A DNA stretch of 64,000 nt from Nitrosomonas sp. (GCA_019745325.1 JAIETK010000001.1:248001-312000), one strand, 5' to 3'. Counted from the first letter of the stretch, positions 9,279-18,160 are shown. Translations and numbers: made by a program. Notes: generated by a model from the letters alone, not told the origin.

Positions 9279-9968
9279 TTACGACTCGGAGACATTACAT
9301 AAAACACCGTCAATGAGTTGTAAGATTCGTTGAGCGCGATTGGCCAAGCGTTGATCGTGCGTCACGATAATCAAACTGGCGCTGATTTTATGATTTAATT
9401 CCAGCATCAGATCAAAAACTTTCTCTGCAGTCTGCCGATCTAAATTTCCGGTTGGCTCATCGGCCAGGATGCAAGCCGGGTGTGTTACCAATGCGCGTGC
9501 AACGGCTGCACGTTGACGTTCACCGCCCGATAATTCACCAGGGGTATGCGTAAAGCGATGACCTAAACCAACCAGTTTCAACATATCGGCCGCGCGATCA
9601 TAGGCCTCCTCGGAGGTTAAGCGGCGGATTAGCAAAGGCATGGCGACATTTTCCAGTGCGCTGAATTCCGGCAGCAAATGATGAAATTGATAGATAAAAC
9701 CAAGCGAATGGTTTCGTAACCTGCAACGTTCCTCTTCACTAATTTTAGCGATGTCATGATCAAGGATTCTAATATCTCCGCTCGTAGGCGCGTCCAATCC
9801 GCCCAGTACATGCAGCAAGGTGCTCTTGCCGGAACCGGAAGCACCCACAATAGCGAGCATTTCGCCTTTCAGTAAATCCAGGTTGACCGCTTTGAGCACC
9901 GGTACCGTCGAATCGCCTTGTGAAAACTGTTTGGTCAGATTGCGGCAAGCAATGACGGTATCACTCAT
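9279..9968 (-). CDS. lolD: Lipoprotein-releasing system ATP-binding protein LolD
   Basis: A 229-residue ABC ATPase that powers release of outer-membrane lipoproteins from the inner membrane to the carrier LolA. Walker A GASGSGKST is near residue 42, the signature is LSGGERQRAAVARAL, and Walker B is ILADEPTGNLD. The variant LLHVLGGLDAPTSGD and the MacB/LolD-type signature distinguish it from other ATPases. It overlaps the end of lolC by 8 bases, indicating a tight operon with that permease. Confidence 0.93.
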   Translation of the reverse strand: MSDTVIACRNLTKQFSQGDSTVPVLKAVNLDLLKGEMLAIVGASGSGKSTLLHVLGGLDAPTSGDIRILDHDIAKISEEERCRLRNHSLGFIYQFHHLLPEFSALENVAMPLLIRRLTSEEAYDRAADMLKLVGLGHRFTHTPGELSGGERQRAAVARALVTHPACILADEPTGNLDRQTAEKVFDLMLELNHKISASLIIVTHDQRLANRAQRILQLIDGVLCNVSES

Positions 9969-11208
9969 AACGCAGCGCCTCCGCCGGATTAACTTTGGAA
10001 GCCCGGTAGCTGGGGTAAATGGTTGCCAGCAGACTCAAGATAAACGAAGTGACGGCAACGGTGGTGATATCCGCCATCTGCGGATCGGTTGGGATCTTGC
10101 TGATGTAATAAATTTCACGCGACAGGAATTGCACGTTGAACAGGCTTTCAATGAATGCCACCACTTCGCCGACGTTGTAGGCCAGCAGCATGCCGCCGGC
10201 GACGCCGAGCACGGTACCGAAGACACCGATAAATGTACCTTGAACGATGAATATTTTCATAATGCTGCGAGGACTGGCGCCCAGCGTTCTGAGAATCGCG
10301 ATATCCGATTCCTTATCAGTGACCGCCATCACCAGTGTGGAAACAATATTGAATGCGGCAACCGCGATGATCAACGCCAGAATTAGCGATAACATGCGTT
10401 TCTCAATCTGGATGGCGCGGAAATAGTTTGCATGCTGTTTCGTCCAGTCGCTGATATAACTATCGATTGACAGCATCGCGGGTAATTCTTGCACTACCTT
10501 AGGCGCCAGAAACAAATCGGTTAATTTTAGGCGCACGCCGGACACATCATCGTTTTCCATGCGGTAGAGTTTTTGCGCATCGAACATGTGGATCAACACC
10601 AGACCGGAATCGTATTCGAAATGACCCACTTCAAAAATTCCGACGACGGTGAATTGTTTTAATCTTGGGAGAATACCGGCCGGTGTCACTTGCCCTTGCG
10701 GCGCCATCAATACAATCTTTTCGCCGACAAATGTGCCCATGGTGCGTGCCAGTTCCATGCCGATGATGATACCGAACTCTCCCGGCACCAAATCATCGAG
10801 TTTACCGCTGACCATCGTCTTGGAAAAATCAGCAACCTTATCCTCCATTGCAGGCAGGATTCCACGCACCAGAATGCCCTGCACCACTTGATTGTGCGAT
10901 ACCATGCCTTGAGCGCTGACAAAAGGCGCCGCTGCTTCTACCGCCGGATGCTGGATTGCTTCGTCCGCAATTTGCTGCCAATAGCGCACATTGCCCTGGT
11001 AACTGCCGATTTGAACATGCGACGCGACCCCTAAAATTCTGGCGCGAACTTCTTTCTGAAAACCATTCATTACCGACATGACGGTAATCAGCGCTGTCAT
11101 TCCCAGCGTGATGCCCATCAAGGAAATTAATGAAATAAACGAGATGAAGTGATTACGTTTCTTCGCGCGCGTATAACGTAATCCAATGAACAGTTCGTAG
11201 GGGGACAC
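9961..11208 (-). CDS. lolC: Lipoprotein-releasing system permease LolC/E
   Basis: A 415-residue inner-membrane permease beginning MSPYELFIGLRYTRAKKRNHFISFIS, with a first membrane helix near residues 24-48, a periplasmic domain of about 220 residues and three C-terminal helices (ending ALRYE). This is the LolC/LolE pattern. The start is GTG at 11208. Only one permease gene is present with lolD, as in many betaproteobacteria, so the complex may use two copies of this protein (inference). It lies first in a minus-strand cluster with lolD and the ABC exporter. Confidence 0.92.
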   Translation of the reverse strand: MSPYELFIGLRYTRAKKRNHFISFISLISLMGITLGMTALITVMSVMNGFQKEVRARILGVASHVQIGSYQGNVRYWQQIADEAIQHPAVEAAAPFVSAQGMVSHNQVVQGILVRGILPAMEDKVADFSKTMVSGKLDDLVPGEFGIIIGMELARTMGTFVGEKIVLMAPQGQVTPAGILPRLKQFTVVGIFEVGHFEYDSGLVLIHMFDAQKLYRMENDDVSGVRLKLTDLFLAPKVVQELPAMLSIDSYISDWTKQHANYFRAIQIEKRMLSLILALIIAVAAFNIVSTLVMAVTDKESDIAILRTLGASPRSIMKIFIVQGTFIGVFGTVLGVAGGMLLAYNVGEVVAFIESLFNVQFLSREIYYISKIPTDPQMADITTVAVTSFILSLLATIYPSYRASKVNPAEALRYE

Positions 11209-11302
11209 GAATAAAATACCCGTAATTTAATTGGACAGCGCAGTTTGCCACATTTAGGCGTGCCCTCACAAATAATTAGGCGTTGTGGCGAAAAGATTCT
11301 GA

Positions 11303-12034
11303 TTAGAAACCGCCTCGTACTTCATTGACCATTTCGGTCAATTTGGCGACATCGAGGATATGCAAATCGTGCCCCTGCCGCATAATCAACTTATCCCGGA
11401 CCAGATTATTCAGCTCTCGCGATACCGCTTCACGGTGAGTGCTAACCAAATTCGCAATTTCAGTTTGTGTTGGCGCGGGAGAGATAATGGCAGTGTTTGC
11501 AGAAGTGACGTGATCCCTTGCGAGACGTAATAACTCCACCTGGATACGGTTGCGGACCGCCAAGGTGCTGTAATCATAAACGCGCTCGGTCAGGCGGCGC
11601 ACCTGGCCCGTTAAGCGTTTAAGAATGGTTTCCGCAATCTGACGGTTGGAATAGATCAGGTCCTGGAAATCGGTTGCCGACATCGATGCCAGCAATACGC
11701 TGGTTCTTGCTTTGACAGTGGCTGAGCGCGGATGGCCGTCAATCGCTGTCAATTCACCGAACATTTCACCCGTCAGTAAATCGCACAAAATAACTTCTTG
11801 CCCCGATAGTCCGTGATACATCACGCGAATTTCACCTTGCACGATGAAAAAAGCGCTATTGGTATGATCATGATATCGTACGATCTCACTGCCCGCTTCG
11901 TAGCGATGCCACTGACAGGCATCGGCGATGATCTCAATGACTCCAGGTGCTAGATATTGAAATTCCTTGATTAGCGATAGCATCGCCGTAGCACGCTCAG
12001 GCGGTATATTCCGTGTCGTCATTGTATTACCCAC
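11303..12034 (-). CDS. Crp/Fnr-family transcriptional regulator
   Basis: A 243-residue regulator with an N-terminal cyclic-nucleotide-binding jelly roll and a C-terminal winged helix. The phosphate-binding cassette FGELTAIDGHPRSAT (about 92-106) keeps the Glu and Arg-Ser-Ala residues used for cAMP or cGMP binding in Crp. The helix-turn-helix reads TQTEIANLVSTHREAVSREL. There is no Fnr-type cysteine cluster at the N-terminus. A second start at M5 is possible. It is a single gene upstream of lolC with a 94-base gap. Target genes are unknown; I did not find a convincing Crp-type site in this window. Confidence 0.88.
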   Translation of the reverse strand: MGNTMTTRNIPPERATAMLSLIKEFQYLAPGVIEIIADACQWHRYEAGSEIVRYHDHTNSAFFIVQGEIRVMYHGLSGQEVILCDLLTGEMFGELTAIDGHPRSATVKARTSVLLASMSATDFQDLIYSNRQIAETILKRLTGQVRRLTERVYDYSTLAVRNRIQVELLRLARDHVTSANTAIISPAPTQTEIANLVSTHREAVSRELNNLVRDKLIMRQGHDLHILDVAKLTEMVNEVRGGF

Positions 12035-12173
12035 CTTTCAGAGAAACGAATGTTGTCTGTTCATTCTAAACAACTCTGCGAATCGCTTAAAGAGGTAATG
12101 TGATGATATATCTTTGAAAAGAATGTTTAAGGCGAACTTAAGAGTGCTCTTTTTTAAGTGCAATTCAATCGGA

Positions 12174-12698
12174 TTATTTTTCAATCTGGCTGATTTTATC
12201 GCTCAGATATTCGACTCTCACTTTGGCAATGCCGTGCAATCCGATCTTTTTCGCGGCACCGTGCGATAAGTCAATAATCCGGCCTTTTTTGAAAGGCCCC
12301 CGGTCATTGACGATGACATCCACATGGCGGCCGTTGTGTAAGTTGGTGACTCTGACCCGGGTAGGCAACGGCAGTGTTTTGTGGGCGGCGGTTAAACCAT
12401 GCGGTACAAAACGGATTCCCATGGCAGTGCGATTGCCGGATTCCGAGCCATACCACGAAGCGTGGCCGATTTCTCGATAACCGGATGCAGTCCGTAATGG
12501 ATAGTAGGTGACTCCTTTGACTTTATAGGGTCTGTTATAAGCTGCGTTAAGATTCGGCGCGCGATAATCCCGGGTATCAGGACCGGGCGATGAGCCGCCG
12601 GAAAACATCGAAGCGCAGCCGCTTACCAGCCCCGCTGTCAGTAACATCGTCACAATATGCTTGCGGTCGATTAGAAATTGCATAACGTTCAGAAACAT
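12174..12698 (-). CDS. rlpA: RlpA-family septal lipoprotein / lytic transglycosylase
   Basis: A 174-residue lipoprotein with a signal peptide ending in the lipobox LVSGC (Cys near residue 28), so it should be anchored to the outer membrane. The rest is a double-psi beta-barrel with GHASWYG, NRTAMG and the family block VIVNDRGPFKKGRIIDLS. In Pseudomonas RlpA cleaves peptidoglycan strands lacking stem peptides at the septum. The SPOR domain that guides many RlpA proteins to the septum is absent, so localisation here must differ. M6 could also be the start. Confidence 0.88.
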   Translation of the reverse strand: MFLNVMQFLIDRKHIVTMLLTAGLVSGCASMFSGGSSPGPDTRDYRAPNLNAAYNRPYKVKGVTYYPLRTASGYREIGHASWYGSESGNRTAMGIRFVPHGLTAAHKTLPLPTRVRVTNLHNGRHVDVIVNDRGPFKKGRIIDLSHGAAKKIGLHGIAKVRVEYLSDKISQIEK

Positions 12699-12875
12699 TC
12701 ATGGCTAAAACGCAATGATTATAACGTCAAGCCGTCATAGAGATCCAACAGTCGACCTTTTATTTGAGCGGCAGCACTTGAATCTGTTGCGCGCAAAACC
12801 ATATTATGGATAACTTGGAATCCGGAATCGCAAATTAACCGTGAAATTTAAGCCGCAACAATCAGAGGAACCCTT

Positions 12876-13853
12876 ATGACAAGCGATGATTCAATCAAGA
12901 TCAATGGCGCGATCGTGCGTGACTATCCTTATGGCATGCTGCGCGAACCGACTTTTTCGGGTGTGCTATCTTTTATGCGGCGCAATTACACTAAAGACTT
13001 GAGCGGGGCGGAATTAGTGATCAGCGGTATTCCGTTCGATCTGGCGGTGACTTATCGTTCCGGCACTCGTTTCGGGCCGCAAGCAATTCGTTTGGCATCG
13101 GCGGAAGTGGCTTCTCTCAAACCTTACCCTTGGGGATTCGATCCATTTGAAAATCTGGCGGTGATCGATTACGGTGATTGCTATCTCGATGTGCATCATC
13201 CGATGACGATACACGAGGCGATCGCCGATCATGCCCGGCATATTTTGGGTTCCGGGGCGCGTATGTTGACATTCGGCGGCGATCACTATGTTACCTATCC
13301 GTTGCTCAAAGCGCATGCGGAGAAATTTGGAGAGCCGTTGGCATTAATCCATTTCGATGCCCACAGCGATACCTGGGCAGACGAATCGCCGAGTTCATTG
13401 AATCACGGTTCGATGTTTTATAAGGCTGTCCGGGATGGACTGATTGATCCCAAGCGTTCGGTACAAATTGGCATTCGTACTTGGAATGATGATTTCATGG
13501 GTATTCATATCCTCGATGCAACGTGGGTGCACCGGCACGGTACTGATGCGGTAATTGCCGAGATCGAACGGATTGTGGGTAATCGCGCAGCCTATTTGAC
13601 CTTTGACATCGACTGTCTCGATCCGGCTTTCGCGCCCGGCACCGGCACGCCGGTTTGCGGTGGTCTCTCAACCGCGCAAGCACTTAGCATTATTCGCGGC
13701 CTGACTGCGATTAATCTTGCCGGTATGGATGTTGTCGAGGTGTCGCCGCCTTACGATCACAGTCAAATCACCGCGCTAGCGGCGGCGCATATCGGTTGCG
13801 ATCTCATTTGCTTGCTGGCTAAGCGTAAGGCGGATGGTTTACTGTACTCGTGA
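12876..13853 (+). CDS. speB: Agmatinase / ureohydrolase
   Basis: A 325-residue ureohydrolase-family enzyme. All manganese-binding motifs are visible: GGDH (H137), HFDAHSD (D161, H163, D165) and SFDIDCLDP-type TFDIDCLDP (D244, D246). Agmatinase converts agmatine to putrescine and urea; close relatives act on guanidinobutyrate or guanidine, so substrate identity is inferred. Urea release would matter if the organism has urease. AGAGGAA lies before the ATG. It is a single gene, and its 3' end faces the barrel gene 34 bases away. Confidence 0.85.
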   Translation: MTSDDSIKINGAIVRDYPYGMLREPTFSGVLSFMRRNYTKDLSGAELVISGIPFDLAVTYRSGTRFGPQAIRLASAEVASLKPYPWGFDPFENLAVIDYGDCYLDVHHPMTIHEAIADHARHILGSGARMLTFGGDHYVTYPLLKAHAEKFGEPLALIHFDAHSDTWADESPSSLNHGSMFYKAVRDGLIDPKRSVQIGIRTWNDDFMGIHILDATWVHRHGTDAVIAEIERIVGNRAAYLTFDIDCLDPAFAPGTGTPVCGGLSTAQALSIIRGLTAINLAGMDVVEVSPPYDHSQITALAAAHIGCDLICLLAKRKADGLLYS

Positions 13854-13887
13854 GTGCGATTGTATAGACTGGCACATGCGCTGGTTT

Positions 13888-15093
13888 CTAAAAAACATAG
13901 CGCAGATTAATGCCGCCGCCCCAATCAGGGCTGCGCTCAGAGAAACCGCGTAACCCATAAATATTCAACCTGAAATGATCGGTTACCCGTTGTGACAGAT
14001 AGAATGTTAAATCCCTGCTGTCCTCCAATCTGACCGGCGATTGTCCCATATTGTAGCTAGTGCCGAGCGTAACCGCAGGGGATAGCCGGTAACCGATGCC
14101 CGCACCACCGTACACCACGTTATGAAAAGTGATTCCGGATGGATTGCCCAGAATCCGGTATCCTAAGGTTGCGCTGAGTGTGAATTTGGAAATGGTTTTA
14201 AATAAATCACCCTGAATGGCATAGTCGACTTTGCCGGTGCCCATATTCTGGCTTTCACTGGCGGTCGGAATTTTCAGTCGCGCGGTGATATCAAAAATGA
14301 TGCCGCTCGGTGCGTGATCGATAAGGTTGTAGCTGAATGCCGTGATGATGTCACCTAAGCCCGCGCGTGTCGAACTCGGCAAATCCGGTCCTCCCAGGGG
14401 AATGCCGCCTACAAGCCCGGATGCAGCTATTTTACCCAATCTGACCGGTGATGATACTTTGCCGAAGCTCTCATCATCGTCATCATCGCTCCCGCCGCCG
14501 GAACCTGAATCATCATCACTGTCATCGTCTCCGCCACCACCGGAACCTGAATCGTCATCGCTGTCATCGCCGCCACCGCCACTGGAACCTGAATCATCAT
14601 CACTGTCATCGTCTCCGCCACCACCGGAACCTGAATCGTCATCGCTGTCATCGTCTCCGCCGCCACCGGAACCTGAATCATCGTCATCGCCGCCCCCTCC
14701 GGGGCCGGAATTGTTTCCACTTCGTCCAGGGTTTTCACCCGAGCAATTCTCAGTATTTTCATCGCAAACAACAATGCCGCCGCTGCTGCCCGGACTGGCT
14801 CCGGTGAAACCGCCGCCGATAATGGTTCCGCGGCCATCGATGCCGCCAATACCGGGCCCCAATATGTTTCCGGGGCCGGTGATATTGAGATAAGGAATAA
14901 CCAACCGGAAGGATGCACGATCCTTGTCGTAACGAGCCGTGAAAGGAACGTACCAGATATCCGTTGGGCTGGCGCCGCCGTAGTTACCCGTGGTGAAGTC
15001 GGTGGCGGTACTGAAACTCAGGCCATTGGCAAGTGTTGCGGGTGGAGTTAATAAAAGGATTGCAAGTGCCTGCGCTGATAAGGACCGGTACAT
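13888..15093 (-). CDS. Outer-membrane beta-barrel (PF13557/phenol-MetA-like) with a Gly-Asp-Ser repeat insertion
   Basis: A 401-residue protein with a signal peptide (ending ATLA) and a C-terminal strand ending in aromatic RYVF, as in outer-membrane barrels. The N-terminal strands (STATDFTTGNYGG, IWYVPFTARYDKDRASF) resemble the putative MetA-pathway porin/transporter family. Between about residues 115 and 205 lies a low-complexity insertion of 14-residue units (GGGGDDDSDDDSGS) that probably forms an extracellular acidic loop able to bind calcium or metals (inference). The gene is on the same strand as the DUF6502 and DUF5666 genes. A short repeat element and about 230 AT-rich bases separate it from DUF5666. 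Barrel assignment is good; function is unknown. Confidence 0.72.
   Translation of the reverse strand: MYRSLSAQALAILLLTPPATLANGLSFSTATDFTTGNYGGASPTDIWYVPFTARYDKDRASFRLVIPYLNITGPGNILGPGIGGIDGRGTIIGGGFTGASPGSSGGIVVCDENTENCSGENPGRSGNNSGPGGGGDDDDSGSGGGGDDDSDDDSGSGGGGDDDSDDDSGSSGGGGDDSDDDSGSGGGGDDDSDDDSGSGGGSDDDDDESFGKVSSPVRLGKIAASGLVGGIPLGGPDLPSSTRAGLGDIITAFSYNLIDHAPSGIIFDITARLKIPTASESQNMGTGKVDYAIQGDLFKTISKFTLSATLGYRILGNPSGITFHNVVYGGAGIGYRLSPAVTLGTSYNMGQSPVRLEDSRDLTFYLSQRVTDHFRLNIYGLRGFSERSPDWGGGINLRYVF
14500..14709. repeat. Five tandem 42-bp units inside the barrel gene
   Basis: GGAACCTGAAT recurs at 14500, 14542, 14584, 14626 and 14668, an exact 42-base period. Units alternate between two variants (ATCATCATCACTG and ATCGTCATCGCTG), which suggests expansion as 84-base pairs. 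All units keep the reading frame and encode the Gly/Asp/Ser insertion. Confidence 0.95.
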
Positions 15094-15326
15094 GAAGACT
15101 GAAAATGATTACACTGGATATTATGGGCGGCAGCGGTTTGCATTCTTACAATCCGGGAACGGTAGATTCATCTGCCAATAATGAAAAATGCGAAACTTCC
15201 TACATATTCTATACGATTAGTCTTACACAGGATAAATATATTACATTGAAAAGTAAATGGAATATTTTTTAATGCTGACTATATACTTGAATAATCCATT
15301 GTTAGTGCTTGAGTTTTAGACAAACT

Positions 15327-15473
15327 AAGGAAGCGCTGATTAATTGACTGCACGAGCGAATTGCTTCGTTGCGCGGTACTCACTCCCTCGCCTATCAGAT
15401 TGATATGTCTCGGTTGTTGCGTTCCGTGCGCCTCGCCCTTCATCACGTTCGTTGAATTAATCAGCGCTTCCCT
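15327..15473. mobile_element. 147-bp inverted-repeat element, copy 1 (MITE-like)
   Basis: The left end AAGGAAGCGCTGATTAATT (15327-15345) matches the reverse complement of the right end (15455-15473) in 18 of 19 bases. AAACT flanks both sides (15322-15326, 15474-15478), as a target duplication would. It has no open frame for a transposase. It is homologous to 23307-23455, sharing the core TCGCCTATCA...TGATATGTCTC, and to a degraded copy near 30704-30829. The remaining part of this gene-free interval (15094-15326) is AT-rich and probably holds the barrel gene promoter. Confidence 0.85.
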
Positions 15474-15476
15474 AAA

Positions 15477-17126
15477 CTATCTGTCAAAATCCCTATCGCG
15501 AGGACCGAAATCCCGGTCGTGATGATCGCTGCGGTCTCTCACATTTTCCCGGATATCCATATCGCGAACCTGATCGCGGATATGATCGATATCGCGATGA
15601 CCGGAATCTCGATCGGCGGGTAGACTATGATCGCGGTCGACTCTGTCCGGGTTGTCGTTATTGTGCAACGCATCACTGGTGTCCCGCGTTTCGTACTGGG
15701 TGTTGCCGGTCGATTTTAGCGGTTCTGGTGATTCTGAACGGCTGGGTTCTTTTTCATCCCCGGATGGTGCGTCATGATCCTTCGAGCGCGATTGGCCATT
15801 GGAATCACGATTGTTATCAGAGTGCTGATCTGTTTCTTTTTTTAATCCGTCATGACCGGAATTTTTCTGATCACTGTCTTTGCCGCTGCGATCTTTTTCA
15901 TCTTTATCGCCGTCGGCGGACTTCAGCTCCGGTTCGATTTTTGAGGATTTTTGAGGATTCTGATGATTGTTGCCGGCAGCACCGTGATCGATTCTTTGCT
16001 CAAGATGCAACGGCTGCTCCTGCTTCATCTCAATCCGCTCCGGCGTGATGCGTTGATCCGATCCCACTTGGCCGGTCATCTGAATGCGCTGGTCAGGCCG
16101 CAGGTCGCTCCTTGAAGCGCCTGCGATCTGGCTGCTGGAATCCAATGTCACAATCCGGTTGCCCAGGCTGATTGTCTTGTCATCGAGCGCATGGATATAG
16201 CCTTCGATAACAATATGCTGAACGTTTCCGATGCTCTGGCGGGTTGGCTCCAACGCGAGATGTTCAGCATGCAAGCTGGCGCCATTCCAGTGACCGGCCA
16301 CGGCGATTTCCATGCCGCGGGAGATATTCGCGGTTGCCGGTTGCGTACTGTAATCGACACGCGTGCCGTTGACTTCGAAGCCTTGGCTGTCGATGTGCGT
16401 GATGTAGCCGGTCAGCTTGGCTTCCAGCCGTGGCGGTATCGCTTCAATCCGCGAGGCAATAATCGCGCCGCTGGTTAACCGGTGGCCGCTGACTTGCACC
16501 CAATCGCCGGCTTTCAAAGCCGAAAGACTGCCGCGATCTTCCAAGCGGGTAATTTGAACCGCTTGATTTAATAAGCGCATTTCACCTTTTTCATGATCGA
16601 CCGAGCTGATCGGACCTGCCGCGGCATGGATGATTGCGATTTGACGCGCGGTAAGTTCTTGTCCGCCTCCGAGTGCCTGAACAGCGATGAGTTGCCCTGC
16701 CGCCAGGTCTCGAATCGTTGCGGAGCGGCCATCCACCTGAATCGGCGTGGTGTTGTCGTAATGCACCTCGATACCATTTACGCAGATGCTGGCAAATCCG
16801 GTGATGATACCGATAATTCCGGTGCCGCCGATGCCGCCATCGCTTGCAACCTGACCGGTTCCCCCGATTCCGCCCGCGAGGTTGCCGGTGCCGCCAATTC
16901 CGCCTTCATGCATCCCGGTACCGCCAATGCCCGATCCGGCGGTGGTTATGCCGGTACCGCCGATTCCGGATTCCGCATGCGGGGTAATCGCCGGATTGAT
17001 TGTTGTCGCATGGCTGTCGCAATTATTCTTGGCAAATCCGCTGGCCGAATAGCATAAGGTGATGGCCGCAGCGCTAGCGATATGAACAATGATGAGACGT
17101 AAGGCGGTCAAGAGATTATTTTTCAT
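15477..17126 (-). CDS. Secreted DUF5666 protein with GIGGTG repeats and charged tail
   Basis: A 549-residue exported protein with a signal peptide (about 1-32). Next come five GIGGTG repeats in a Gly-rich stretch (54-103), then several OB-fold-like DUF5666 segments (about 110-360), and a highly charged tail (about 370-549) rich in Asp, Arg, His and Ser. A role at the cell surface or in metal binding is possible but unproven. Its ATG overlaps the stop of the DUF6502 gene by 4 bases (ATGA), so the two are translationally coupled. The TAG stop lies three bases from the repeat element that follows. Confidence 0.75.
   Translation of the reverse strand: MKNNLLTALRLIIVHIASAAAITLCYSASGFAKNNCDSHATTINPAITPHAESGIGGTGITTAGSGIGGTGMHEGGIGGTGNLAGGIGGTGQVASDGGIGGTGIIGIITGFASICVNGIEVHYDNTTPIQVDGRSATIRDLAAGQLIAVQALGGGQELTARQIAIIHAAAGPISSVDHEKGEMRLLNQAVQITRLEDRGSLSALKAGDWVQVSGHRLTSGAIIASRIEAIPPRLEAKLTGYITHIDSQGFEVNGTRVDYSTQPATANISRGMEIAVAGHWNGASLHAEHLALEPTRQSIGNVQHIVIEGYIHALDDKTISLGNRIVTLDSSSQIAGASRSDLRPDQRIQMTGQVGSDQRITPERIEMKQEQPLHLEQRIDHGAAGNNHQNPQKSSKIEPELKSADGDKDEKDRSGKDSDQKNSGHDGLKKETDQHSDNNRDSNGQSRSKDHDAPSGDEKEPSRSESPEPLKSTGNTQYETRDTSDALHNNDNPDRVDRDHSLPADRDSGHRDIDHIRDQVRDMDIRENVRDRSDHHDRDFGPRDRDFDR
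16818..16967. repeat. GIGGTG-coding repeat array
   Basis: Five copies of a GGIGGTG-coding unit with 3-10-residue spacers, in frame within the DUF5666 gene. The DNA copies (GCCGGTxCCGCCxATTCC-like on the plus strand) have diverged from each other. Confidence 0.8.
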
Positions 17127-18022
17127 CCGGCTTGGGAGTGATCGTCTGGTGTGTGCGATGTTTCTTCAATTTTCCGGCCGGCTGATTTCTCGGATATAAC
17201 CGGTTCGGTGTAGTAATAAATGCCGAATGTCATGCGATGCTGCGGCTCATCACTGCCGGCATCGTTTTTTTCAAACGTCATCGCTGCTTTGTTGATGGCG
17301 AGTAACGCTTTCATTCCTTGCTGTTCTGAGATACCGGCAAGTTTTTTGACTGAATCGTCGCTGAGCCGATCGTAAGATACGCTCCGTTCCAAAAAAGGCG
17401 AGGTGCCGCCGAGAAGATTACTGGTTGCAGCCGCGGCATGATCGTATAAGTTATGGCTGAAGTAATAAACTTTTTCTTCGAATCCATTGGCCGGGATAAA
17501 TGCTGCGGTATTGAGGCAGACTTGATTGCTGTCATTGAAGTGGGCAACTCCCAGCCTGAGCCATTCATCCAGCACGACGCGCGAACGGATATCGCAACTG
17601 ACGCTGGCGACCAATCCCTCGAAGGAAATTTCGCCGCCTTCTTTGGAAAAACGCGGCAATGGTTTGGGTTGGTTATTGGCATCGAGAAAACGCGGGTCGC
17701 TGGTCCATAAATTAATCAGGCGCGTGCCCAGTGATACCGCTTGCGGAATTGTTTCGGCGTTGCTATGCGTACAAGAACGCAGCCGCTTGATATCTTTACG
17801 GTGTATGCCGGTCAGTAAACTCAGATGACTATCAGTCGAAGGCTTGCCGCCAATCCTAAATTCGCTGTCAGCAACATCAACAAATATGCCCTTTAGTAAT
17901 TCAGATAGAAAAGGAAAAGTGATGCCATTTGCCAGCATGAGTTTGACAAATGGCCGCAATATCCGGCGCAAAGCAACGATCAGCGCGGTTGAGTACGAAT
18001 GATTATTACGAACGCCATGCAT
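17123..18022 (-). CDS. DUF6502 family protein, possible DNA-binding regulator
   Basis: A 299-residue cytoplasmic protein matching the DUF6502 pattern: an N-terminal helical block (RRILRPFVKLMLANGITFPF), a helix-turn-helix-like piece (LSLLTGIHRKDIKRLR, about 88-103), and a C-terminal domain of unknown fold. The N-terminal part looks like a winged helix that could bind DNA. This is my inference; I know of no defined function. It is the first gene of the minus-strand pair with the GIGGTG/DUF5666 gene and faces a cupredoxin gene across a spacer holding repeated operator-like sequences, which it might recognise. Confidence 0.72.
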   Translation of the reverse strand: MHGVRNNHSYSTALIVALRRILRPFVKLMLANGITFPFLSELLKGIFVDVADSEFRIGGKPSTDSHLSLLTGIHRKDIKRLRSCTHSNAETIPQAVSLGTRLINLWTSDPRFLDANNQPKPLPRFSKEGGEISFEGLVASVSCDIRSRVVLDEWLRLGVAHFNDSNQVCLNTAAFIPANGFEEKVYYFSHNLYDHAAAATSNLLGGTSPFLERSVSYDRLSDDSVKKLAGISEQQGMKALLAINKAAMTFEKNDAGSDEPQHRMTFGIYYYTEPVISEKSAGRKIEETSHTPDDHSQAG

Positions 18023-18080
18023 AAAAGTGACTCACGGGTGAATTGCAGTTTTACTTGAGAATGCCAAGCATTATAACGTA

Positions 18081-18100
18081 TTGTGGGAAATAGTCACACA
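18081..18100. promoter_or_regulatory. Operator-like site A in the DUF6502/cupredoxin spacer
   Basis: GTGGGAAATAGTCACAC (18083-18099) is imperfectly palindromic. Its 15-base core GGGAAATAGTCACAC matches site B 60 bases away in 13 of 15 positions. It is 60 bases upstream of the DUF6502 ATG. Confidence 0.5.
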
Positions 18101-18139
18101 AATGTTGACATGGAAATAATTCCCACGTATAGTCCCCGT

Positions 18140-18160
18140 AGTGCGGGAAATTTTCACACT
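18140..18160. promoter_or_regulatory. Operator-like site B in the DUF6502/cupredoxin spacer
   Basis: GTGCGGGAAATTTTCACAC (18141-18159) repeats the core of site A in the same orientation. A related inverted half, TTCCCACG, lies between them at 18119-18126. Site B is about 95 bases before the cupredoxin gene start. Confidence 0.5.

Noticed and set aside
14467..14709. Regular repeats resembling a CRISPR array
   Set aside because: The 42-base units are contiguous, have no unique spacers, and stay in frame within a coding gene; no cas genes are near.
14342..14893. Proline/serine-rich open frame on the plus strand
   Set aside because: It is the complement of the Gly-Asp-Ser repeat in the barrel gene; low-complexity repeats leave several frames open.
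18082..18098. Possible Crp/Fnr box in the DUF6502 spacer
   Set aside because: The half-sites TGTGG and TCACA are seven bases apart instead of six, and the second copy fits Crp even less well.
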